Positions 28,401-40,400 of a stretch of 64,000 bases of DNA are shown piece after piece; within the stretch, counting starts at the first letter, position 1, and each line of letters starts with the position of its first letter. The notes beneath the pieces were generated by a model. That model ran no database searches and had not been told where the DNA came from. It worked only from the letters and a program-made list of their open reading frames with translations. The stretch lies in contig WNNJ02003751.1 of assembly GCA_012934845.2 (NCBI GenBank), positions 62,001 through 126,000 of the forward strand, read 5' to 3'. This DNA is from Pomphorhynchus laevis (lineage: Eukaryota; Acanthocephala; Palaeacanthocephala; Echinorhynchida; Pomphorhynchidae). Both the position numbers and the translations under genes were made by a program.

Positions 28401-31400
28401 TAGAACAGACAAAAGGAATAAATGCTCAAAATATCTGTACATACGATTTTAGTACACTTTATACAAATCTAGATTTAGTAGATATTAAAGAAGCGTTAGT
28501 AAAATTAATTAATATTATATTCGGAAAAATATATACATATATATGTTATAATAACTATAACGCATATCTAACAAAAATTAAACCATCAAGCAAATATAAA
28601 TATATGAATAGAATTAAATTAAAAGAATCCATAAATATTTTGATAAATCAAAATTATTTAAAAGTATTTATATTTAGGGTCATCTATATTTAGACAAATA
28701 AAATGGGTTCATTTATGATTCAGGCATATCATTTATCATAAATATAATATATTAAATAATTAAATTTTAAGATTTGCAGCAATATGTAATGATATTGGCT
28801 TTCGTCAAAATAATATAAATACTTTAATAGATGCATATTTTAAACTAGTTACTATAAAAATAAAATTTAACAGAACATAGTAAAATATATATCAACACAA
28901 AATTATTAAAAATAAATTTAAACTCTTAAGCGAAAAATGCTTACGGATGGATAATAAATAATATACTTTGGATTATAATTAGATACTAGATAAGGAAATA
29001 TACTTTAGAGGAAATAGATCATTAGCGTGTATTTGCTATAGTCTACGTAATTATATCAGATCAACTAACTGAGCATTTGTATTTTATATTATTTATAAAT
29101 AAAAAAATAATACTAAATAAAATTTAAATAATTAAATTATAAATAATTAAATAATTATAATTATAAATAATAAATGATTTTTATATAAAATTTCATATAA
29201 TTAAATTCAAGTTAAAATTTAAAATTGAAATTTAAAAAAGAAATCAATTTTTTTGAATTGAATAATAAAAATCATACGATGTATAAAAATAAAGATTAGA
29301 GGTCATAAAGCGAACCTACTGAAATGTCAGGTTTTGGCCCTTATCCATCGACCTAACAGAGCATTGAGGCCAAATACATGCTAATGACGTATTTCCAATG
29401 ATATAATTTGATTATCTAGTGTATACTTTTCTAATTCAAAGCATATTGTTCATTATCCAACCATAAAAAATTCGCTTAATCGTTTAAATTTATTTAATAT
29501 ATTTTGTCGATTTATAATTCTCCATTAATTCGGCTATTGGCCATTACCTGGTATCTTAAGCGTGTTTACGTGAAACAGTTTATATTTTAAAATTTAAACA
29601 TCTTGGGATACAATTTTAATTCTTTTTGCTAAGTGAATAATTCATCAAACTGAAAATTTGCATAAAAATAATAATAACGTAATTTAAAATATTTATCATT
29701 CATAAAACTTTTAACTCAAGTGTTAAATTCACTTTGAATATTATTGTGTTGATTTATTTTCCTGCTTGATTTTAGTTTCATAGCAACAAAGTTTAAAATA
29801 TGCATCTATTAAATTATTCGAATGATTTTGAATATAACCAACATCATTATATTTTATAACAATTATTAAAATTTCATTATTTAATGTATTATAATTTATA
29901 TTATATGGTATGCATGAATGCTCATTCAATTAAAAATAATGCAAATTAAAATTTAAATAATTAATTTAATTTTTTAATCAATGAATTTGTATCTTGTAAA
30001 ACAAAAGAAAATTTTGTGTTTAACATTATTAGAAATTAACAAGTTAATTCAATTTGTTTTGTTTATGTCGATTACAATTTTAATATCATGTAAATTTGTT
30101 AATACTGTTTTATTACATCTGTTTATTTTTACTAGTTCGGTATTTTTGAGTTAAATCCTTGATTATTTTAATTTTTTTAAATGTTAAATCATTTTATAGT
30201 AATTATGCTACTATACGTTCAACAAATTTATTTAAAACTTTCTTTTTCACAGAAATATAATTCAAAATTACAATCCGACCGAAAGACAGCTTTCCGATTA
30301 TTTGGATCATTTGATATGGTCAATATCTCAGTAAGTAATTCATGTTGAGACCAGTTTGATTCGATACAAGAAAAATATCTAAATTTGCATTTTTACATAA
30401 AAGACTGTTTATCGAATATTATTCAATTAAATTTCATTGCCAAATAATATTTATTTATCGTCTGCTTAAAAACATTATTATTTTGAAATTACTTATGCGC
30501 ACAAAATATAAAATATATTTTTTATTTAATATATCTGTTAGATATTAATTAAATATTTTTATTTTTCTTATTGTGATTTAATTTTAATCTAATTTGGGTG
30601 CCTTAAATTATAGATATCGATCATCGCAGATCTATTAGAATGTAAAATATTGATCATTGCAGATAAATATCATTACAGATTCAAAAACAACTTTTTATAA
30701 CTTAATAATCAATTTACCACCATGTGATATAATAAAATAGAATACACTAATTTTTCCTATAATCTTTAATATTTTTTATTCCTATTGTATTTATTTTATT
30801 TGTATTTACTGATCATTAATGCAATAAATTAGTAGCCTACATAACTTAGACTATTTTAAGTTTATTTTGTTACGCTATATATTTTAACGATTGACAGTTC
30901 AAAAGGCAATGCGTGGTAACATAAAAGTAGAGATTTTGTTTATAAACGAACAACGGATACTGATATTTTATCTTGAACGTATATCACAATTACAAACAAT
31001 AAATCAACAAGTCTTTTAATATAAGGAAACAGCGACTTTACAAAAATATACTCCAGCATTTTCTAGCTACTCACCATTTATCTTCGGCCAAGACATAGTT
31101 ACTGAAAAACCGCATTTTAATAGCCAGTACCGTATTGTTGTTTATTTGGTCATTATCTACTTTATTGTTATATGTTAAGATATCAATAAAGAATGAGTTT
31201 GGGTGAAGCAAATGGCAAGCTCCTACTGAAAACAAGCTCCTACTGATTTTTTGATCCAGCTGCAATAATTCTTTATCAATAATAGATCATTATTAACTAT
31301 TTATTTTATTAACTGGTCGGTTTGATATCATCCTCGTGTGGTTGTTTGAATCCTATCAGCGTCACTGTACACTACAATCAGCGTGGGTGGACCTCATCAG

Positions 31401-34400
31401 CAGTGAGCCCACGCCTACATTGTTTTGGTAATTTAGTATATAAGCCAAATATAAACCAGCATTTCGGCGACAAGGAATCAGCAGAAGCAGTTAAAGGACC
31501 GAAACACGAAATTTAGGCGTGGGCTCACTCCTGATGAGGTCCACCCACGCTGATTGTAGTGTACAGTGATGCTGATAGGATTCAAACAACCACACGAGGA
31601 TAATATCAAACCGACCAGTTAAAAAAATAGAATACACTAATTTTTCCTATAATCTTTAATATTTTTTATTCTTATTGTATTTATTTTATTCGTATTTACT
31701 GATCATTAATGCAATAATCTTTTGTTACACTATATATTTTCACGATTGACATTTCAAAAGGCAATGTGTGGTAAAATAAAAGTAGAGATTTTGTTTATAA
31801 ACGAACAACGGATACTGATATTTTATCTTGAACGTATATCACAATTACAAACAATAAATCGATAATATACTTTGTATCAGAATAAGATACCAGATAATCA
31901 AATTTAATCAGAGGAAATACGTCAATAGCACGTATTTGACCCAGCTGCTATGTTGGGTAGAGAAGTTACGGGCCGAAACCTGATTGCACAGCAGTTTATT
32001 CTGATTACCTTTAATCCTTATCTTTATACATCGTCTATGATTTATTAGTCTATTCATAAAATTAACTTTTATTTTAAATTTCAATCTTTATTTTAACTTG
32101 ATGTTAGTTATATAAAATCTTATAACAATTATTTATTATTTATGATTATTTATTTATTATTTAATTATTTTATTTTTATTTATTATTATGATTAATTTAT
32201 AAATAATTTTATATACTAGACTCCGAGCTCCTCAATTTTTATCTTCAGCAAAGACATACTAGATTACAAAAGAAACGCTTTTCGATAGCCATTACCGTAT
32301 TCTAGCTATTTTAGTCATTAACTACTTCAGTCCATATTTTAAGATATAAATAAAGATTGAGCTTAGAAAAAGCAAATATAAAGCTATGTTTGAAAGCTCA
32401 GCTGTCGTTTCACCAATATGCATTTGTGAAAATAACTCTTCACTTTCTTAAATATTACTCGGTTATAGACGTCCGACTATCTGCTATAATATTAAAGTTT
32501 GTGCAAGAATATCAGTTATTTACCCTGGCTTTTCCTAGCTACATAACATTTTTCTAAGTCTACGACAGGTAGTATGCACCTGGATTCGTTTATTTTTGGT
32601 CATTACCTACTTCTCTGCTATGGGTTAAGATATTATTAAAAACTGAGCGTGGGAGTAGCAAATATAAAGCTCTTCCTAAGAGCTCACCTGTTGACTTACC
32701 ATGACGAATTCGTACAAATAACGCATTCCTGCGTTATCTGAACATATTTGTCTATCAAGGTAGTTTACGTTCCTACTATCACGTGAGTTCAAAACCGCTC
32801 TTCCTCATATATGTATATCATGATAAAGAAATATTGCATGTTAACGAAATTTGTAAAAACTTGCAATTAAGATATTGTGCTTAAAGCACAGAGTTTTTAA
32901 TTGATTAATAATTAATTTAATTAATAGTTTAAACTTATCATCTGCAACATAACTTGTAAATCACACACTCTCTATCTGCATTTTTATTCAAAGAGTACGT
33001 AATGTTATTTCTACTTAGTGTACAAACTGATTATAATCTTAGTTTATCGATGTCTGATCTTATTTACCATTCTGCATTACCCGAAGTGCTGTAAGTACAC
33101 TTTTTTAATATTGAACAACATAATAATGCTTAAAGATTATATTATTACTATAAATTGTATTTCAAAAATATTAGCATTCGTAATAACGCTTATCTTCAAT
33201 ATTTACAGTTTTTAAATTAAAATCTATTATTCAAGTTCAAAAAACTAATATTCAAATCATAAGTTCTTAATGTTTATTTATAAGTTCTTTAAATATTAAA
33301 ATCTAATTAATTTTCGCACCATTGCACAAATTCTTTTATCAATTCTAGGTGTTATAAGTATTTTTATCGACAGCAATAACAAAATTTTCTAAATTATTTG
33401 ACAAACTTGGTTTTTCAGATATTTCCGTTCTAGCTATATTCAGTTAATTACATTTAAATAGTTTAATTAAAATATTTTAATTCTTCTACATTTTCTACAG
33501 CGTTTGTTCCGCTTCTTTACAGATTTCGCTTTTTCCACTGTCACGCCGATGGGCCTTATTAATAGTTGACATTCGTTTGTGCGAAGAATGCAGCCGTACC
33601 ATTGTAGTTGCCTTTCGGGAAGTTCATTGAGACACCATTTCATACTGTTCGTGCTACGGCTTTGTTTTACGACTGGCTTGTCACGAAGTTTATCGCTAAC
33701 CCTCTTCCTTTATCAGCAAAAGCTTGGGACCGGTGATGACGGAGTAATTAATTAATTAAATTAATAATAATTAATTAATATCAACAACAATTTCTTGACA
33801 AGAAAAAAATACAAGATTTTTCCAGTCAACCACTGGTCCAAGTGTCGGGTCGTGGAGGCAGTACACGAACCAAACTATTCCAGACATCGTAATCCTGGCG
33901 ACATACCAGAGTTCTCGTTCAGATAGCCAAAGGCTGTCTTCTGCCAGTTTCGAGATTTGATCTATAAACCGGTATCGAGGTCCACCTCGATGTCTCTTTC
34001 CAGATAGTCCGGCCTGGAAAACAATACGAGGAAGTCGATACCTAGACATCCTCAGAACGTGTCCTAGCCACCTTATTTGACTTGCTTTGATTTGGAGAAT
34101 TAGCGACTTTACTCAGTGTCTATCCCGGATGACCGAATTCCAAAACATATCTATGAAGCTAAGACCGGTCACAACGCGAAGGAACTTCATTTCGGTCGCC
34201 ATTATCCGAAATATTATCTTTTCGGTCATAACGCCAAAGCTCATGCCATACGTTAAGAAGAAACGAAGATTGCATGAAACCGAAAGCTTTGCCCAAAGAC
34301 TCAACTCCCACTTTACCACGATAGACTGCACAAAGAACGCATTGCTGCGTTAGCTGCACAAATCCGCGTCTTAATCTCCTTGATGTTCCTGCCGTCCCTC

Positions 34401-37400
34401 AAGAAAAAAAACTCCAAGATACTTAAAATCCTACACATCAGGTAAAACCTATTCACCCATTCCGATTGACATTGGAACCTAAATCATAGACGAACACATA
34501 GAGACAGTCTAAGAGGTACTAACCAAAATCCCTGCCGCGTGGAATTCCATCGTAAATCGATCTAGTATGCATTGTAAGTCCTCATTACTAGAAGCTAACA
34601 AGGCAACATCATTTGCAAAAAACAGAGATGGTATCCTGATGGAACCGAACTGAAGATCGACATACGACAGTAGCCGTCTCGTAATTTTGTCCGTGTAAAC
34701 AAGGAACAAAATGGATTTCATAAAAACACTGACATAGCCCAATGCCTACTGAATGTGATTCAGACTTCCTATCTAGAAGACGCACCCAACTAATACTTCG
34801 CTCATAAAGAGAATCCACAGCTACCGATTATAGTTTGGAATTCCATACTCCCTTATTACCTCCCACAATCGCTCTCGCGAAACTCGGTCAAACCGCCTTC
34901 TCCAAATCTGCAAAGCACATGTAGATCGGTTAAACGAACTCTCGAGACCGTTCAAGGATAGTTGAGAGAGTAAAGAGCTGATCCGTACATCCGCGGCATG
35001 GACGAAAGCCGCATTGCTCCTTTTGCAACTGTCCCTCAATTATTGGCCGTATCTTAACTCTACTTGGCTAAGAAGAGTGATGCCCAGATAATTGGGACAC
35101 ATTCTCCGGTCACTTTCTTAAAAATCGTAACAACTATCCCAGTTCGCAAATCACTAGTAACATTGCCTGACTTCAATGCAACACTAAAGATCCGTGTTAG
35201 AAACTACATGACAGCAACGACAAGAGCCTTTAACGCTTCAAGTTGAATCTCGTCTACTCCTGAAGACTTGCCATTAAGAAGATCTTTAACAACAGCAATG
35301 ATCATTTCCAAACATATGAGCTCTTCCGTTGGTTCTAAAAGCTCGACTTCTATAAGAGAAGGCATATCTATCAAATTAAGGAGACTCCTTAAATGCTTTG
35401 TCCAACAACCAAGAATTTCTTCAATGTCAGTCAGCATAAATCTTCTCTCTTCATAGACAGTTTGAGAACTTTTCTGCTTTCCAACACGAAGGTTCATGAA
35501 TTGCCCCCTGGCCATCTTCGTAGTTAACCTACAATCAAGTTCTGAGTGCTCTCTAAACTTATCCCAAGCCGCCTTCGTCGATCCGATAACTGTTTGAGCT
35601 AAAGCTCTCTTTGCCCTTCGGTAGTTGCCCACAGCTTCCACTGATTTATTTGACAAAGTTGTTATATAAGCCAGCTTCTTCGGTTAGACAAATATTTAAT
35701 TGTTGGTGTCCACCTAGCAGTTCGAGTATTTCCTCCGCGACAAGCACCTAAGACCTTCGAGCCACAAATTTTTACAGTTGCTTTGGCAAGCGAGGATCTG
35801 AACATATCACATTCCTGATCAATGCTAATCACATCTTCTGGCAACCGTGAGAAGTTCTCCCGGATATAGTTAGTAAAACGTTCTTTGACAGAAACATCTG
35901 CTAGACGCTCCCAGCACGCCCTCACACAACGTTTTGGTTTATCAGGCTTGTCTAGCATCCGATTCTGCCATCGAACTTTACTAACTACAAGGTAGTGATC
36001 GGCTGACAGCTCAGCCCCTATCTTAACACGAGTGTTCAAACTATTACGTCGCAGATCAGATGAAACGGTTACAAAATGGATCAATGATTTATGACTGAGA
36101 AAATCTTGATGCCATGTGCATGTATGGATCTCCTTATGTTCAAACATGGTATTAGTTATGCACAAATTGTTACGAGAACTAAAGTGCAATAATTCAGCAA
36201 CAATTACATTCAGATCAGAGTGTCTGTTCCTCCCCAACACTCCCGTCCAAGTGATACTGTCGCTACCAACATAAACATTGAAGCCGCCTAATAGATGGAG
36301 GAATCTCTAACAGGAGTACTATAAAGCAGAGCCTGAAGATCTTCAACTAAGGCTGCATATTTCGTGATAATTTTGGGAGCATACGCACACATAACAGTTA
36401 TCCCATTTCCCTCTTTGACTATAAGTCTCAAAGACGCCAACCTTTCGTTCACTGGGTTAAACCACTCTACAACGAACGACAACCGGGTACTTGTAAGTAT
36501 CCCTACACCCACCTGTAGTTGCTTTCCGTTGGTAACTCCCGAATAGTTCAAGCTTAAGCCTTGATCCAAAAGTTAAGCTTAGTTCCAGAATAGTGAAGAG
36601 AAGACACTCCGACTATTTCTAGACCGAAGCGAACCATTTCTTCAACTAATTATGGTTCCTTCCCCGCTAGCGAGATGACAGTTTACGTTCCTATACGGAG
36701 GCTAGTCCGCTTCGGATGTTGATGGCTCTTTCGCTGTCTCCGTACAACTGCTCAGTTACACGATCCCAGCCTTTCGTTCACTGGGTTAAACCTCTCTACC
36801 ATGAACGACAACTGGGGACTTGTAAGTATCCCTCCGGTCAGTGGTGAGTTGTTGTATCTTCGGTCAGTGGTCAGTTGACCATTGTTCTTCGAATTTGATT
36901 TATATTTTGTAAATTTGTTGCTTGTCATTTTCACTGTCTTGGTTGATTTGTTCGGCTATCTCCCGTTACCGAATATCCTTTGATGATCCAACATCCATAC
37001 TGTAAGGAATCAGATCCTCGAGGCTCTTCCGCCTTTTCGTCCATTGTCCAATCTGCCGTTGGAGTTATCGGAGTAATTTTGTTTGTTCGGCTATCTCTCG
37101 TTCTCAATATCCTTTTATAATCCAGCATCGCTACTGCTAGGAAACAAGCCTCCTTGACTGTCTTCCGTCATATCGTCTATTGTGTAATCCGCCGTTGGAG
37201 TCATCGGAAGGATCTAAGATAGTCTATAAAAAGACTATACCTACGGCTGATGCAAGCCGGCCAATTATTTGGCGGTTCTGTGACGAATGTTCAACATACG
37301 TTGCCTGGGCCGCTCCACGAAGAGGCTAATTGGCAATAGGTGCCAGTTTAATACTTAATCGACTAGCACCTAGCGGTTTTAAAATTTATAAAAATTTATT

Positions 37401-40400
37401 AATAATTAATAATTGATTAATAATTAATTTAATTAATGGTTTAAACTTATTATCTGCAACATAATTTGTAAATCGTACACTTTCTCTACCTCATTTTTTA
37501 TTCAAAGAGTACTTAATGCTATTTCTACTTAGTGTACAAACAGATTATAATCTTAGTTTACCGATGTCTTATCAATTTATTATATAAATATCGAAAATAC
37601 TCAATGAATGGTAATCTTAAGCTGTTACGCATTATCTCTATTGTATTAATCAAACCAGATAACTTTGTCTACGTATTTTATATTTTAAATTAAATATAAA
37701 TAATTATAAATAAATAATTATATTAAATTTTATACAATTAATATTTAAATAACGAGAACATTTATTATTAAAGAAACAATTTATTATTAAAATTTATTAT
37801 TAAATTTATTACAAGTTCTTAAAATATAGAAAGTAGTAAGTATAGAGAAAGTATTAAGTATAGAAATATAAAGTTGTCTTGCCCAACATCATCGGACGCT
37901 CGTAAGAATTTGTAACTGATTACAATATAACATACAATGACTCGAGGAGTTCCAATGGCGATAACTAGGTGTTACAATTGCAACACTCTCGCCGCCAAAT
38001 GCATTCGATGCTCTTGTGCTTAGCACAAGAGCATCGAATGCACCAGTACTGTTAACACGATTTATACTGAGGTACGACACTGGATTCCAAATCTGTTTGA
38101 CTTACCGATTTGCAATGATAGCAAAGAATTTGTAGGCATGCTATCATAATGCCTCGTAAACAAACTGTCAATGATCCCCTGAAACAGGCAGTTGTAATGT
38201 GCCAGCTTATTCTACAACGCTTACATGACCACAACAAAACAAGACTGTGAATCAGGTGTCGAGTAGGTGTGAACGGAGGAGGTGTTTGAATGTAATAAAG
38301 GAGGGGGCGCGGCGGACGTCGAGAGTGAGTTGATTCCAGGCGAGTGAGGCGGCGACGAGGAAGGATCGGAGACCATAGTTGTTGGAGTAATTAGGAACGT
38401 GGAGTAAGAGGGTATGACAGGAAAGTGGCGATAGCAAGGTGGGATATGTGTCGTCTAAGAAAGGAAGGTTGATGAACGACGGGATCCGACAGCGATGAGA
38501 CGAAAAGTTACGAGAAGAAAGCGGAGTTTGATGCGGATAAGAATGGTGGGCCAGGAGAGTTGGGCAAAATATGTGGATGTGTGGTCGAAGCGACGGAGAC
38601 GAAAGAGCACTCGAACGGCGGTGTTGATTATTCGTTGTAGGGGTAGGATGATGGATTTTGGAGAATTGGCGAAAAGCCATAGGCAGTAATCGATTTTAGG
38701 GAAAATAAGCGATGAAAGAAGATACATACAAGAACGGAAGTCGATAAGGGGGCGGATACAGCGGATGTCACGGAGAATTAAGTAAGACGAGCGGACTATG
38801 TCACGGACGAAGGGTTTAAGGGAAAGGTGATCATCGAAATGGAAGCCTAAGAAAGTGAAATTGTGGACTATGGGGATGATTGATGAGGCAAAATATACAG
38901 TGGGAGGAGATATGTTTGGTTTACGGGGGAGGATCCACATTATTTTGGACTTTTCGGGGTTTAGAACGAGATGGAGATTGGAGAGACGTTTGTAGATAGA
39001 AGAAAAAAAGTTCGAGGCAGAAATGCCGATATCGTGTATGCGATGTGCGGGTGCATGAGCATACATTAGAATGTCATCGGCGTATTGCATGACCTTAAAG
39101 GAGTAAGGTTTGATAAACGGAAATATATCGCCAAGCAGAAGAGAGAAAAGCAGAGGAACTAGGACTGAACCTTGTGGGACCCCGCAAAAAATAGGGATGG
39201 GAGGGGTGGATGATGAATTAGAACAGACGCGAAAGGAACGGTCGGATAGATATGAGGCGAACCATGCTACAGCGGAGGAAGAAAAGCCGTAATCATAACG
39301 AAGGCGAGAAAGGAGGACGGAGTGGTCGACAATGTCGAATGCGGAGGAGAGGTCGAGGAGATGAGAACACTATATAGAGCCTTGTCTCGAGAAATGAATA
39401 AGTCGTTGTACACTTTTATGCATGCGATTTCTGTCGAGTGATTAGAGCGGAAAGCGGATTGGAAAGGAGGGTACAGATTGGATGAGGAGAGATAAGCGTT
39501 GATTTGTATTAAGATGAGGCGTTCTAAGAGCTTCGAAAGAGTAGGGAGTAGTGAAATGGGGTGATAGCTAGAAGGAAGGGAGGGGTCGAGCGATTGTTTC
39601 TTAAGGAGGGGACGAACGATTGCGGATTTCCAGTGTGAAGGGAAGATACGACTGCGGATGGACGAGTTAAACAAGGTTGTGAGAAATGGGGATATCGATG
39701 AGCATATAGATTTTAATATGTGAGTAGGCAGGGGATCGGCAGGTGAGGTTTTGTTGGGCAAGGACATGAGGACAGATGATACTTCCTTAGGTGAGACAGA
39801 GAGAAGATGAAAGAGTTCCGGAAGGATGAGATTAGACTGGGCAGAGTGGGATAGGATGGAGACCGGGGTGTGAGAGGGCAACGTAGATACTTTAGACCGG
39901 AGAAATGACGAATAATCATTTGCATTGATGTTGCACGGCGAAGAAGAGCGAGCAAGGATTGAGTTAAAAGTATGCCAGAGAGTCTTAGAGTTGAATGAAG
40001 TGATGATTTTATGCTGCCAGAAGGAGTTGCATTTGGTACGTAGTAGGTTGAGATGAGACCGGCGAAGAGCAAGATAGGAATCACGGAAAGACGGAGTGAT
40101 CGAGCGGAAATCACGTCTGAGAGAGCGGTGATAGACTCGAAAAGCATGGCGGAGTCGACGCTTTGATAGTAGGCATTGGATGTAAACCATGAGGCACGGT
40201 GCAAGCGACGGTGTGGGCGAGACTTTAAGGGCAAGAGAATATCGAGAGTGGATGTCAGTTCAGAGTCGATATGAAAGGCGATATCGTGAGGAGATGAATA
40301 TGTTATTGTGGGTAATGATAGAGATGATTGGAGTAAGGCAGAGCGGAGAAGGGAGAGGTCAAGATTTCTCCAAGGGCGACGTAGGATTGTAGGTGTGTGA

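Larger units (their letters stand above)
33746..37220 (-). mobile_element. LINE family A, copy 2 (most complete)
   Basis: Minus-strand APE-type non-LTR retrotransposon of about 3.4 kb, ending in a TAAT-rich simple tail (33746-33782). In order: leader with a duplicated endonuclease scrap (36752-37200), endonuclease (about 36600-35990), connector (35990-35200), RT (about 35300-34450) and C-terminus (to 33790). Numerous frame changes and some stops. Parallel vertebrate and invertebrate elements with GAELS-x-DH-x-LVVS and KAFDRVPR exist; the clade (Nimb/I-like or related) is uncertain. Confidence 0.83.

Noticed and set aside
31322-31516. 64-codon frame with CGCLNP-like start
   Set aside because: It is the left arm and loop of the 106-bp-arm inverted repeat; no independent support.
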